64,000 nucleotides of DNA from Ectopseudomonas chengduensis. GTDB taxonomy: Bacteria; Pseudomonadota; Gammaproteobacteria; Pseudomonadales; Pseudomonadaceae. This document shows positions 54,619 to 64,000 of this stretch, in pieces. Every line of letters begins with the position of its first letter. Positions within the stretch are counted from its first letter, which is position 1. The stretch spans positions 1 to 64,000 of the forward strand of contig NZ_JACFYZ010000017.1 in NCBI RefSeq assembly GCF_015712065.1. The letters run 5' to 3'. The notes under the pieces were generated by a model, which worked only from the letters and a program-made list of their open reading frames with translations, was not told where the DNA came from and made no database searches. A program made the position numbers and the translations under genes.

Positions 54619-55452
54619 ATGCTGACGCTGAAACAATCCCGTCGCCTGCAGAGCCTGATCATCGGCGTCCTGGCCTGGGCGATCGCCGCGGTGATCTTCT
54701 TCCCGATCTTCTGGATGGTGCTGACCAGCCTGAAGACCGAGATCGACGCCTTCGCCACGCCGCCGCAGTTCATCTTCACCCCGACGCTGGAGAACTACCT
54801 GCACATCAACGAGCGCAGCGACTACTTCGCCTTCGCCTGGAACTCGGTGCTGATCTCCCTCTCGGCGACGCTGCTGTGCATGCTCCTGGCGGTGCCAGCC
54901 GCCTACTCCATGGCCTTCTTCGAGACGCGACACACCAAGCGCACGCTGCTGTGGATGCTGTCGACCAAGATGCTGCCGCCGGTGGGCGTGCTGGTACCGA
55001 TCTACCTGCTGGCCAAGCAGTTCGGCCTGCTCGATTCGCGCCTGGCGCTGATCATCATCTACACCCTGATCAACCTGCCGATCATCGTGTGGATGGTTTA
55101 CACCTACTTCAAGGACATCCCTGTGGACATCCTCGAAGCGGCGCGCCTGGATGGCGCCACCACCTGGCAGGAGATCGTCCGCGTACTGCTGCCGATCGCT
55201 CGCGGCGGCCTGGCATCGACCATGTTGCTGTCGCTGATCCTGTGCTGGAACGAGGCGTTCTGGTCGCTCAACCTGACCAGCTCCGCCGCCGCCCCGCTGA
55301 CCGCCCTGGTGGCCTCCTACTCCAGCCCCGAGGGCCTGTTCTGGGCCAAGCTTTCCGCCGTTTCGACCCTGGCCTGTGCGCCCATCCTGATCTTCGGCTG
55401 GATCAGCCAAAAACAACTTGTACGCGGCCTGTCCTTCGGCGCGGTGAAATAA
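54619..55452 (+). CDS. mtlG: Polyol ABC transporter permease 2
   Basis: A 277-residue MalG-type permease. It has six helices and the EAA loop ILEAARLDGATTWQEIVRVLLPIARGG. It lies ten bases after mtlF and 15 bases before mtlK. It pairs with MtlF. Confidence 0.94.
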   Translation: MLTLKQSRRLQSLIIGVLAWAIAAVIFFPIFWMVLTSLKTEIDAFATPPQFIFTPTLENYLHINERSDYFAFAWNSVLISLSATLLCMLLAVPAAYSMAFFETRHTKRTLLWMLSTKMLPPVGVLVPIYLLAKQFGLLDSRLALIIIYTLINLPIIVWMVYTYFKDIPVDILEAARLDGATTWQEIVRVLLPIARGGLASTMLLSLILCWNEAFWSLNLTSSAAAPLTALVASYSSPEGLFWAKLSAVSTLACAPILIFGWISQKQLVRGLSFGAVK

Positions 55453-55467
55453 CGGGAGACTTTCCAC

Positions 55468-56571
<1,104 letters not shown>

Positions 56572-56596
56572 CGCCGCTCCACCACGGGATTTTCAG

Positions 56597-58072
56597 ATGA
56601 AACTCAATCGCCAGCAGCTTTCCCGGCTTGGAGGCGCCGTCGCGCTGCCCAGCTACACCGCCGACATGATCCGCACCGGCATCGCCCATTTCGGCGTCGG
56701 TGGTTTTCACCGCGCCCATCAGGCGGTCTACACCGATGCCCTGATGAACCAGGGTCTGGCGCTCGACTGGGGTATCTGCGGGGTCGGCGTGCGCAGTGAA
56801 GACCGCGCCATGCGCGATGCTCTGGCCAGCCAGGATTACCTCTACACCCTGGTCGAACTGGGCGACGAGCCGAACCTGCCGGTGCGGGTGATCGGTGCGA
56901 TCAACGACATGCTGCTGGCCGAAGAGTCGCCGCAGGCGCTGATCGACAAACTGGCCGACCCGGCGATTCGCATCGTCTCGCTGACCATCACCGAGGGTGG
57001 TTACTGCATCGACGACAGCACCGGCGAATTTCTCGCCGAGCTACCAGCTATCCAGCACGACCTGCAACATCCCGAGTCACCCAAGAGCGTGTTCGGCTTT
57101 CTCTGCGCCGCGCTGGCCAAACGCCGCGCCGCCGGCATCCCGGCCTTCACCCTGATGTCCTGCGATAACCTGCCGCACAACGGCGATGTCACGCGCAAGG
57201 CGCTGCTGGCCTTCGCCCACCTGGCCGACCATGAGCTGGCCACCTGGATCGACCATCACGTGAGCTTTCCCAACGCCATGGTCGACCGCATCACGCCGAT
57301 GACCAGCGCCGCCCATCGCCAGCAACTGGCTGAGCAGCACGGTGTCGAAGACGCCTGGCCGGTGGTCTGCGAGCCCTTCGTGCAATGGGTGCTGGAGGAC
57401 AAGTTCGTCAGCGGCCGCCCGGCCTGGGAGACGGTCGGCGTGCAGTTCACCGACGACGTCACGCCCTACGAGGAAATGAAGATCAAGCTGCTCAACGGCA
57501 GCCACCTGGCGCTGACCTACCTGGGCTTTCTCAAGGGCTATCGCTTCGTCCACGAAACCATGAACGACCCGCTGATGCGCCAGTACGTCCGCACCTTCAT
57601 GGACCTCGACGTGACGCCGCAGCTGGCGCCGGTGCCGGGCATCGACCTGAACACCTACAAGGACACGCTGATCGAGCGCTTCTCCAACCAGGCCATCGCC
57701 GACCAGCTGGAGCGGGTCTGCTCCGATGGCTCGTCGAAGTTTCCCAAGTTCATCGTGCCCACCCTCAACCGTCTGATCGAGGACGGCCGACCGCTGGAGC
57801 GCGCGGCGCTGGTGGTCGCGGCCTGGGCGCTGTACCTCAAGGGCGTCGACGAGAACGGCACGCGCTATCGCATCCCCGATCCGCGCGCCGAGTTCTGCCA
57901 GGCGCTGGTGGCCGATGACGACAAGGTGCGCGAGCGGGTACTGGGCGTCGAGGCGATCTTCGGCACGGCGATCCCGCAGTCAGAAGCCTTCATCGCAGCC
58001 TTCGAGCTCTGTTACGACAGCCTGCGCAAGCTGGGCGTGCCCCGTACCCTGCAGACCCTGCTGGGCGACTGA
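56597..58072 (+). CDS. mtlD: Mannitol 2-dehydrogenase
   Basis: A 491-residue polyol-specific long-chain dehydrogenase that oxidises mannitol to fructose, and arabitol or sorbitol to the matching ketoses, with NAD+. The nucleotide-binding start is HFGVGGFHRAHQAVY; the catalytic K-x4-N-x2-H segment is KLLNGSHLALTYLGFLKGYR. The start at 56597 (MKLNRQQLSRL) follows mtlK by 25 bases. Length is normal. Confidence 0.95.
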   Translation: MKLNRQQLSRLGGAVALPSYTADMIRTGIAHFGVGGFHRAHQAVYTDALMNQGLALDWGICGVGVRSEDRAMRDALASQDYLYTLVELGDEPNLPVRVIGAINDMLLAEESPQALIDKLADPAIRIVSLTITEGGYCIDDSTGEFLAELPAIQHDLQHPESPKSVFGFLCAALAKRRAAGIPAFTLMSCDNLPHNGDVTRKALLAFAHLADHELATWIDHHVSFPNAMVDRITPMTSAAHRQQLAEQHGVEDAWPVVCEPFVQWVLEDKFVSGRPAWETVGVQFTDDVTPYEEMKIKLLNGSHLALTYLGFLKGYRFVHETMNDPLMRQYVRTFMDLDVTPQLAPVPGIDLNTYKDTLIERFSNQAIADQLERVCSDGSSKFPKFIVPTLNRLIEDGRPLERAALVVAAWALYLKGVDENGTRYRIPDPRAEFCQALVADDDKVRERVLGVEAIFGTAIPQSEAFIAAFELCYDSLRKLGVPRTLQTLLGD

Positions 58073-58075
58073 GCC

Positions 58076-59575
58076 ATGTACCTCGGTATCGACTGCGGCA
58101 CCCAGGGCACCAAGGCGCTGGTGCTGGACGCAGGCAGCGGCCAGGTGCTCGGCGCCGGCAGCGCCAGCCACACGCTGCAGAGCGGCGCCAATGGCCGCCG
58201 CGAGCAACAGCCGCAGCAATGGCAGGAGGCTTTCGAGCAGGCGACCCGACAGGCGCTGGCGGCTGCGGGCATCGGCGGCGAGCGGATTCTCGGCATCGGC
58301 GTGTCCGGCCAGCAACATAGCCTGGTGCTGCTCGATGAACAGGGCGCTGTGCTGCGCCCGGCCAAACTCTGGTGCGACACCGAGTCGACCCCGGAGAACC
58401 GGCGTCTGCTCGATCATCTCGGCGGCGAGGCCGGCTCGCTGCAGCGCCTGGGCGTGGCCATCGCGCCGGGCTACACGGTGTCCAAGCTGCTCTGGACCCA
58501 GGAGCAGTACCCGGATGTCTTCTCCCGCATCGCGCATATCCTGCTGCCGCACGATTACCTCAACCACTGGCTCACCGGCCGTGCCTGCAGCGAGTACGGC
58601 GACGCCTCCGGCACGGGTTATTTCAACGTGCGCACGCGCAGCTGGGACCGCGAGCTGCTGAACTTCATCGACTCCAGCGGGCGCCTTTGCGACGCGCTGC
58701 CAGAGCTGATCGAGTCGGATCAGCCAGTGGGCCGCCTCCGCCCGCAGATCGCCCGGCAACTGGGCCTGAACCCGGATGCCGTGGTGGCCAGCGGCGGTGG
58801 CGACAACATGATGGGCGCCATCGGCACCGGCAATATCCGTCCGGGCGCGATCACCATGAGCCTGGGCACCTCCGGCACCCTCTACGCCTACAGCGATCAA
58901 CCGATGATCAGCCCGCATGCCCAGGTGGCGACCTTCTGCTCATCGAGCGGCGGCTGGCTACCGCTGATCTGCACCATGAACCTCACCAGCGCCACCGGGC
59001 TGATCCAGCAACTGCTGGAACTGGACATCCAGACCTTCGGCGAACTGGTCGAGCAATCGCCCATCGGCGCCGAGGGCCTGCTCATGCTGCCGTTCTTCAA
59101 TGGCGAACGAGTGCCGGCGCTGCCCAGCTCGCGCGCCAGCCTGCTGGGCATGGACAGCGACAACCTGACCCGCGCCAACCTGTGCCGGGCGGTGGTCGAG
59201 GGCAGCAGTTTCGGCCTGCGCTACGGCCTCGACCTGCTGCGCGCCAGCGGCCTGCAGAGCCAGACCATCCGCCTGATCGGCGGCGCGGCGAAGAGCCCGG
59301 TGTGGCGCCAGGTGATCGCCGACATCATGGGCACGCCACTGGTCTGCCCGCAGCACACCGAAGCCGCCGCGCTGGGCGCCGCGATCCAGGCCGCCTGGTG
59401 CCTGACGCCCGGAGCGGATCGCCAGGCGCAGCTGGCCGAACTGTGCGAGCGTTGCGTGTACCTCGATGCCAGCACGCAGACCCAGCCGGACCCGGCGCGC
59501 ACGGCGCAGTACGAAATGGTCTATCAACGCTACCGCAAGCAGGTCAGCCTGCTGGCCGAGCGCACACCGGCGTGA
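58076..59575 (+). CDS. mtlY: Xylulokinase
   Basis: A 499-residue FGGY-family kinase. The N-terminal phosphate motif is YLGIDCGTQGTKALVLD, the substrate-side segment is GVSGQQHSLVLLDEQG, and the C-terminal ATP motif is IRLIGGAAKSPVWRQVIADI. It phosphorylates D-xylulose formed from arabitol. It starts three bases after mtlD. The MITE/REP-filled gap follows. Confidence 0.93.
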   Translation: MYLGIDCGTQGTKALVLDAGSGQVLGAGSASHTLQSGANGRREQQPQQWQEAFEQATRQALAAAGIGGERILGIGVSGQQHSLVLLDEQGAVLRPAKLWCDTESTPENRRLLDHLGGEAGSLQRLGVAIAPGYTVSKLLWTQEQYPDVFSRIAHILLPHDYLNHWLTGRACSEYGDASGTGYFNVRTRSWDRELLNFIDSSGRLCDALPELIESDQPVGRLRPQIARQLGLNPDAVVASGGGDNMMGAIGTGNIRPGAITMSLGTSGTLYAYSDQPMISPHAQVATFCSSSGGWLPLICTMNLTSATGLIQQLLELDIQTFGELVEQSPIGAEGLLMLPFFNGERVPALPSSRASLLGMDSDNLTRANLCRAVVEGSSFGLRYGLDLLRASGLQSQTIRLIGGAAKSPVWRQVIADIMGTPLVCPQHTEAAALGAAIQAAWCLTPGADRQAQLAELCERCVYLDASTQTQPDPARTAQYEMVYQRYRKQVSLLAERTPA

Positions 59576-59586
59576 GAACGTCTTGA

Positions 59587-59790
59587 GGGCACCTCCAAGA
59601 ACCTAGGCAAGGCAGATAGTGCCGATGAGATAAGGCTATCAAAGCGGCTTTCGTAGGAGCCCCGCCCCGGGGCGAAGCCTTTCGAGTGCGCGCCACCCAG
59701 CTTCGAGGCAGGGCGCCGCTCCTACGAATTCCCCGCCTTGGCGCTTAACTGATGGGCATCAGGCGTAGCAGGTGGTTTTTAGAGATGCCC
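59587..59790. mobile_element. Degenerate MITE-like element between mtlY and mtlZ
   Basis: GGGCACCTCCAAGAACC (59587-59603) and the reverse complement of 59774-59790 (GGGCATCTCTAAAAACC) match at 14 of 17 positions. No gene lies within. The interior carries a REP hairpin at 59650-59728, so the element is composite. It is not evidently the same family as the repeat at 40848. Confidence 0.5.
59650..59728. repeat. REP palindrome nested in the mtlY-mtlZ gap
   Basis: TTCGTAGGAGC (59650-59660) is complementary to GCTCCTACGAA (59718-59728), with CCGCCCCGGGGCG inside. It belongs to the GTAGGAGC class seen at 43472. Confidence 0.75.
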
Positions 59791-59812
59791 GTTAACCGAT
59801 ATGGAGAAGAAC

Positions 59813-60760
59813 ATGTACCTGGTCTGTGGCGAAGCACTGTTCGATGTGTTCATCCAGAGCGACGGTGGGCGTGGCAATGAGTTGGCTTTCAAGGCCATCG
59901 CCGGTGGCTCGCCGTTCAACGTGGCGCTGGGCCTGCGCCGTATGGGCGCCGACTCGGCGCTGTTCACCGGGATTTCCTCGGACAGCCTCGGCCAGCGCCT
60001 GCGCCAGGTGCTGCGTGATGAAGGCGTGAGCGATGCCTACCTGATCGCCAGCGATGCGCCGACCACTCTAGCGATGGTCGGCCTGGACGCTGCCGGCTCG
60101 CCGCAGTATTCCTTCCGTGGCGAAGGCTGTGCCGACCGCCAACTGCTCGCCGAGCACCTGCCGACACTGGATGCAGGGGTGCGCGGCCTGCACGTCGGCT
60201 CCTTCTCTCTGGTGGTGGAGCCGGTGGCCAGCACGCTGCTACAGCTGGTGCAACGCGAACATCAGCAGCGCCTGATCAGCCTCGACCCCAACGTGCGTCT
60301 CGGTCCGGCGCCGGATATCGCCCACTGGCGCGAGCGCGTCGAGACCTTCGCCGGCTACGCGCATCTGATCAAGGTCAGCGAAGAGGATCTGCAGCTGTTG
60401 TACCCCGAGCGCGATCCGCAGCAGGTCGCATCGAGCTGGCTCAACCAGCGCTGCCAACTGGTGTTTCTCACCCACGGCAGCAAAGGCGCCAGCGTCCACA
60501 GCCACTACGGGCACTGGTCGGCACCAGCCGTGGAGGTGCACACCCGTGACACCGTTGGCGCTGGCGATACCTTCCAGGCCGCGCTGCTCAGTTATCTCGC
60601 CCGCCACGACCTGGACAGCCCCGAGGCGCTGGCGAGCCTGAACCGCGAGCAGATCGACGCCATGCTGCGCCTGGCCATCGAGGCTGCCGCACTGACCTGC
60701 GCCCGGGTCGGCCCCGACCTGCCCTACCTGCATGAACTGGAACGACAGAGCGCGCGCTGA
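59813..60760 (+). CDS. mtlZ: Fructokinase (PfkB family)
   Basis: A 315-residue carbohydrate kinase. The N-terminus is MYLVCGEALFDVFIQSDGG, followed by the sugar-binding GGSPFNVALGLRRMG and the C-terminal anion-hole motif DTVGAGDTFQAALLSYL. It phosphorylates fructose made by MtlD. The start at 59813 has GGAG six bases upstream; an ATG at 59801 is in frame but that region serves as the ribosome site. It ends the operon after a gap of 237 bases filled by repeats, so it may also have its own promoter. Confidence 0.92.
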   Translation: MYLVCGEALFDVFIQSDGGRGNELAFKAIAGGSPFNVALGLRRMGADSALFTGISSDSLGQRLRQVLRDEGVSDAYLIASDAPTTLAMVGLDAAGSPQYSFRGEGCADRQLLAEHLPTLDAGVRGLHVGSFSLVVEPVASTLLQLVQREHQQRLISLDPNVRLGPAPDIAHWRERVETFAGYAHLIKVSEEDLQLLYPERDPQQVASSWLNQRCQLVFLTHGSKGASVHSHYGHWSAPAVEVHTRDTVGAGDTFQAALLSYLARHDLDSPEALASLNREQIDAMLRLAIEAAALTCARVGPDLPYLHELERQSAR

Positions 60761-60940
60761 CCAGGCCCACCCTCGCGGTGCCAGCTGGCAGCGACACAGG
60801 CTCCCTGTGCGCCTGGGCGAATTACCCGAAGCCGCCGGTTGTCGCTCAGCTCGCTGGAGGCGACACTTGGCGTGTGACTCGCACAGCGCAGCGACAGTCG
60901 TTCTAGCAGCGTATTTTCAGACAACCCAGAGGTTCAGGGC

Positions 60941-61669
60941 ATGCCTTACAAACATCAGGTGATTCCGCTTCAGGCCCACGAGGGCAACGAAACCGCCGAG
61001 CAGGCGCTGCACAGCATCGTCGATGGCTTCAAGCGCTTTCGCAACGAGGTCTTCCCACAGCAGGAAGAACTGTTCAAGAAGCTCGCCACCGCCCAGAACC
61101 CACGCGCCATGTTTATCACCTGCGCCGACTCGCGCGTGGTGCCGGAGCTGATCACCCAGAGCTCGCCCGGCGACCTGTTCGTCAACCGCAACGTCGGTAA
61201 CGTGGTGCCGGCCTACGGGCAGATGATGGGCGGCGTCTCCACCGCTATCGAGTACGCGGTGATGGCCCTGGGCGTGCAACACATCGTCATCTGCGGCCAC
61301 TCCGACTGCGGCGCGATGAAGGCAGTGCTCAACCCGGCCTCGCTGGAAACCATGCCCACGGTGAAAGCCTGGCTGCGTCATGCCGAGGTAGCGCGCAGCG
61401 TGGTGGCAGAGAACTGCAACTGCAGCGACGACAAGGAAGCCCTGGCCGTGCTGACCGAAGAGAACGTGGTGGCGCAGCTCAACCACCTGTGCACCCATCC
61501 GTCGGTGGCAGCCAAGCTGGCGCGCGGCCAACTGTTCATCCATGGCTGGGTGTATGACATCGAAACCAGCCAGATCAAGGCCTACGACGCCGAGCTGGGC
61601 AGCTTCCTGCCGCTCGATGGCGACAAGATTCCAATGGCGACGCCGCGCGCACGTTTTCCACAGAGCTGA
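60941..61669 (+). CDS. can: Beta-carbonic anhydrase
   Basis: A 242-residue beta-class carbonic anhydrase. Zinc ligands are C61, H120 and C123 (FITCADSRV, VICGHSDCGAM), with the D63/R65 dyad. It interconverts CO2 and bicarbonate. It is convergent with the SbtB/SbtA genes, which move bicarbonate, so a functional link is likely. The ATG at 60941 follows an AGAGG site. Confidence 0.94.
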   Translation: MPYKHQVIPLQAHEGNETAEQALHSIVDGFKRFRNEVFPQQEELFKKLATAQNPRAMFITCADSRVVPELITQSSPGDLFVNRNVGNVVPAYGQMMGGVSTAIEYAVMALGVQHIVICGHSDCGAMKAVLNPASLETMPTVKAWLRHAEVARSVVAENCNCSDDKEALAVLTEENVVAQLNHLCTHPSVAAKLARGQLFIHGWVYDIETSQIKAYDAELGSFLPLDGDKIPMATPRARFPQS

Positions 61670-61765
61670 AAGCCCTTGCAGGGTGGCCGCGCACCGAGCC
61701 TCACCCGGTCGCGGCTAAAGCCCCTCCCACAAAACGCACCGTGAACGTGGGAAGGACTTTAGGCC

Positions 61766-61838
61766 GTAGGGTGCGCCGCGCGCACCAGACTCCCCCCGAT
61801 CACGGCTAACCTGGGCTGGTGCGCATAGCGCACCCTAC
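61766..61838. repeat. Inverted pair of GTAGGGTGCGC repeats between can and sbtB
   Basis: Two 23-base units, 61766-61788 and 61816-61838, are complementary except at the three central positions. Each is itself a palindrome of the class at 1406. A second repeat (GGCTAAAGCCCCTCCCAC-like, with its partner at 61748-61764) lies immediately upstream. They fill the space between two converging genes and may end both transcripts. Confidence 0.75.
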
Positions 61839-61848
61839 CAGGGACCAG

Positions 61849-62151
61849 TCAGAACTTCTCCCCACGCAGTACTTCCACCTGCGCCAGGTAGCAGACCATG
61901 GCGAAGTGGTCGTAGTAGCGCACCTGCAGATGCTCGGCGATGCGCTCGGCCAATTCGCGGTTGCAGATGATTTCCAGGCGGATGTTGCCTTCGGTGTCCC
62001 AGCCGGCGCTGCGTACGCCGCGGTGTCCACGGCCACGCGCGTCGGAAATGGTCCAGCCGGGTGCGCCGAGCACTTCCAGATCGGCCAGCAGGCGCTTCTC
62101 CAGCGCCGCCTCGCAGATCACGGTGAGCAGGGTGCGGCTATGTGCGTTCAT
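61849..62151 (-). CDS. sbtB: SbtB-like PII-family protein
   Basis: A 100-residue PII-like protein: RTLLTVICEAALEKRLLADL, a T-loop-like GRGHRGVRSAGWDTEGNIRL, and the C-terminal RYYDHFAMVCYLAQVEVLRG. In cyanobacteria SbtB binds adenine nucleotides and controls SbtA. It starts two bases after the sbtA stop and so is cotranslated. No CxxC-like C-terminal tail is present. Confidence 0.85.
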   Translation of the reverse strand: MNAHSRTLLTVICEAALEKRLLADLEVLGAPGWTISDARGRGHRGVRSAGWDTEGNIRLEIICNRELAERIAEHLQVRYYDHFAMVCYLAQVEVLRGEKF

Positions 62152-62152
62152 C

Positions 62153-63094
62153 TCAGAACCCCCAGGCGATCAGTCGTTCGGCCAGCGCCAGGTACAGCGG
62201 AATGCCGATCAGGATATTGAATGGGAAGGTGATGCCCAGCGAGGCGGTCAGTGACAGCGACGGGTTGGCCTCGGGCAAGGCCAGGCGCATCGCCGCCGGC
62301 ACGGCGATATAGGACGCCGAGGCCGCGAGCGTGGCAAGCATCGCCGTGCCACCCAGGCTCAGGCCCATAAGGCGCGCCAGCAAGGCACCAATCAGCGCAC
62401 CGAGCAGCGGCATCAGCAGGGCGAAGGCCGCCAGACGCACACCGAACTGCTTCAGCGCGCCAAGCTGGCCGGAGGCGATCAGCCCCATCTCCAGCAGGAA
62501 GAACGCCAGCACCGGCTTGAACATGCTGGTGTACAGCGGCTCCAGCGGCTTGATTGCCTCCTTGCCGGCAATGGCGCCGATCACCAGGCCGCCGAGCAGC
62601 AGCATGATGCTCTTGCCGAGAAAGATCTCGCGGCCCAGTTCGCCCCAGTGGGTCTCGCGAGCAATACCCTTGGCCAGAACGATGCCGACCAGGATCGCCG
62701 GAATCTCCAGAATGGCCACGAACAGCGGCATGTAGCTCTCGAACTCGATGCCCTTGGCCAGCATGTAGGCCACCACCACGGCGAAGGTACCGGCGCTGAC
62801 CGAGCCGTAGTGCGCCGCTACCGCCGCGGCATTGACGCGGTCGAAGCGCAGGCCGCGTAGCAGCACGAACGCCAGGATCGGCAGCAGCACGCCGAGTGCC
62901 AGCACCAGCGCCGACTGTCCGAGCAGCTGCAGGCTGGCCTGCTGCGCCAGCTCCACCCCGCCGTGCAGACCGATGGCCAGCAGGAGGATGATCGACAGCG
63001 TCTCGTACAGCGCCGCTGGTAGCTTCAGCTCGCTCTTGAGCAGGCCGGCGACCAGGCCGAAAACGAAGAACAGCACCACCGGATCCAGACCCAC
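62153..63094 (-). CDS. sbtA: SbtA-type sodium-dependent bicarbonate transporter
   Basis: A 313-residue inner-membrane protein of about ten helices. Segments LDPVVLFFVFGLVAGLLKSE, AAHYGSVSAGTFAVVVAYML and LLEMGLIASGQL fit the SbtA family. A GTG start at 63094 is preceded by GGGAGG. With SbtB and a carbonic anhydrase it forms a bicarbonate-uptake unit, unusual in a heterotroph. The substrate is inferred from family and neighbours. Confidence 0.85.
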   Translation of the reverse strand: MGLDPVVLFFVFGLVAGLLKSELKLPAALYETLSIILLLAIGLHGGVELAQQASLQLLGQSALVLALGVLLPILAFVLLRGLRFDRVNAAAVAAHYGSVSAGTFAVVVAYMLAKGIEFESYMPLFVAILEIPAILVGIVLAKGIARETHWGELGREIFLGKSIMLLLGGLVIGAIAGKEAIKPLEPLYTSMFKPVLAFFLLEMGLIASGQLGALKQFGVRLAAFALLMPLLGALIGALLARLMGLSLGGTAMLATLAASASYIAVPAAMRLALPEANPSLSLTASLGITFPFNILIGIPLYLALAERLIAWGF

Positions 63095-63488
63095 CTCAGT
63101 TCACCTCCCCTGCTTCTCAGGATGCGCTGTGCGCACCTGTCACTGTTCACCACCCTACCCGGACGGCTACCCAACCAAAGGAAAAGGCCATGCCCCGGCA
63201 CAAGACGGTGCTGATCGCCCTGTTTTTCCTCGCCACGAAGGCGAAGCGCCGGGGCATGACCGGAAAGCTTAGCCGGCACACCAGGCTTGGCCCCCGCTGG
63301 GGAGTCGCAAAAACGCCGTTAGCGTTTTGCGCGAGGCCACCGAAAGGGTGAAGCACATGGATGTGCCGTGCAAAAAAAGGGAGCCTTGCGGCCCCCGGGA
63401 CAAACCTGCGCCGTGGCGCTGAATAAAAAAGGAGCCCGGGTTACGCCCCGTCAAACTTGCCCATCCAACAGGCCGGGCTCCATAGAGG
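63095..63488. other. 394-base spacer rich in hairpins
   Basis: No protein gene can be supported. It holds a degenerate copy of the GTAGGGTGCGC-type palindrome near 63120-63137; a spaced inverted repeat, CATGCCCCGGC (63189-63199) with GCCGGGGCATG (63248-63258); a small AAAACGC hairpin near 63309-63330; and the terminator at 63425-63481. The density of pairings is higher than in other gaps here. Confidence 0.55.
63425..63481 (-). terminator. Probable terminator of the oxaloacetate decarboxylase gene
   Basis: GGAGCCCGG (63431-63439) pairs with CCGGGCTCC (63473-63481), and on the minus strand six T follow. It is only seven bases beyond the gene's stop. The 33-base loop is long for a standard terminator. 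Confidence 0.65.
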
Positions 63489-64000
63489 TTAACCTTCGAT
63501 TTCCACCAGTACTTCGCCCGGATTGACGCGGTCGCCCTTGGCCACGTGAACGGCCTTGACGGTGCCGGCAATCGGCGCCTGTACTTCGGTTTCCATCTTC
63601 ATTGCTTCGGTGATCAGCACCGCCTGACCCGCCTTGACCGTGTCACCTTCCTTGACCAGTACATCGACGATGTTGCCTGGCATGGTGGTGGAGACGTCGC
63701 CGGGTGCAGCGGCCTGCTTGCGCTTGCCACCGCTGCCTGCGACGAAATCGTTGAGCGGCTCGAACACCACTTCTTCCGGCATGCCGTCGATGGACAAGTA
63801 GAAGTGGCGCTTGCCGTCACCCTTGACGCCAACACCGGTGATGTCCACCCGGTAGCTTTCGCCATGCACGTCGACCACGAATTCGGTCGGCACGCCTTCA
63901 CCGCCCACCGGCGCCGCCTTGCCCTGACCGTTCGGCATGGGCAGCAGCTCTTCCGGTTTGAGGGTACCGGCCGCGCGTTCTTCGAGGAACTTGCGCCCGA
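63489..64000 (-). CDS. Oxaloacetate decarboxylase alpha / pyruvate carboxylase B subunit, C-terminal part
   Basis: A partial gene: the frame stays open beyond the last base, and the visible part encodes 170 residues. It includes the end of the linker (FLEERAAGTLKPEELLPMPN), a beta-rich PYC_OADA-type segment, and the C-terminal biotinyl domain with the acceptor lysine in TEAMKMETEVQ. It resembles the P. aeruginosa PA5435 product. Biotin carries CO2 from a carboxylase domain to pyruvate. The missing N-terminal catalytic part prevents a choice between decarboxylase and carboxylase. Confidence 0.88.
   Translation of the reverse strand, partial: GRKFLEERAAGTLKPEELLPMPNGQGKAAPVGGEGVPTEFVVDVHGESYRVDITGVGVKGDGKRHFYLSIDGMPEEVVFEPLNDFVAGSGGKRKQAAAPGDVSTTMPGNIVDVLVKEGDTVKAGQAVLITEAMKMETEVQAPIAGTVKAVHVAKGDRVNPGEVLVEIEG

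Overview
The window looks like chromosomal DNA of a GC-rich gammaproteobacterium of the genus Pseudomonas, most likely the P. mendocina / P. oleovorans side of the genus. This rests on gene content: a gcdH-CoA transferase-gcdR glutarate locus, a three-gene pntAA-pntAB-pntB transhydrogenase, a prlC neighbourhood ordered as in P. aeruginosa PA0065-PA0069, an mtlR / mtlEFGKDYZ polyol locus, and REP palindromes of the 'GTAGGAGCGAGC' type. The species is not proven. I found no tRNA, rRNA, CRISPR array, prophage or intact insertion sequence.

Layout. 0.2-3.7 kb: glutarate catabolism (CoA transferase, glutaryl-CoA dehydrogenase, divergent LysR regulator). 4.2-7.1 kb: proton-translocating transhydrogenase. 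7.4-10.9 kb: two DUF1127 mini-proteins, two DUF2388 exported proteins and a large DUF4105 protein. 11.0-27.7 kb: an 11-gene minus-strand operon built around srfA, srfB and srfC homologues. 27.9-40.8 kb: a GFA protein, transporters (AEC, Na/Pi, NCS2, TRAP-TAXI), an orphan PilU-like ATPase, regulators and a flavin oxidoreductase. 40.8-50.9 kb: a MITE-like repeat, OsmC, lipoproteins, the prlC / gamma-carbonic anhydrase neighbourhood and a radical SAM gene behind a LexA-like box. 51.0-60.8 kb: mannitol/arabitol uptake and catabolism, split by REP and MITE-like elements. 60.9-63.1 kb: beta-carbonic anhydrase with an SbtA/SbtB-type bicarbonate transporter pair. 63.5-64 kb: C-terminal end of an oxaloacetate decarboxylase / pyruvate carboxylase B subunit running off the window.

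The most interesting region is the srf operon (27674 down to 10990). It encodes an actin/Hsp70-fold ATPase (SrfB), a dynamin-like GTPase (SrfC), three single-pass proteins with proline-rich linkers, a periplasmic von Willebrand A protein, a MacB/FtsX-type ABC ATPase and permease, a formylglycine-generating-enzyme-fold protein lacking the catalytic cysteines, and two coiled-coil lipoproteins. The genes overlap or nearly touch through most of the operon, so they probably make one envelope-spanning assembly. Its periplasmic half resembles the TagQRST-PpkA signalling module of the P. aeruginosa H1 type VI secretion system, but no secretion-system core genes are present. The first and last genes share a homologous N-terminal cytoplasmic module, which suggests one docking surface used by two membrane proteins.

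Elsewhere the genes form conventional units. MtlEFGK imports polyols, MtlD oxidises them, and MtlY and MtlZ phosphorylate the resulting ketoses. The CoA transferase activates glutarate for GcdH. SbtA with carbonic anhydrase would supply bicarbonate to carboxylating enzymes. Start sites were chosen from visible ribosome-binding sites and family N-termini; several genes start downstream of the longest possible reading frame.
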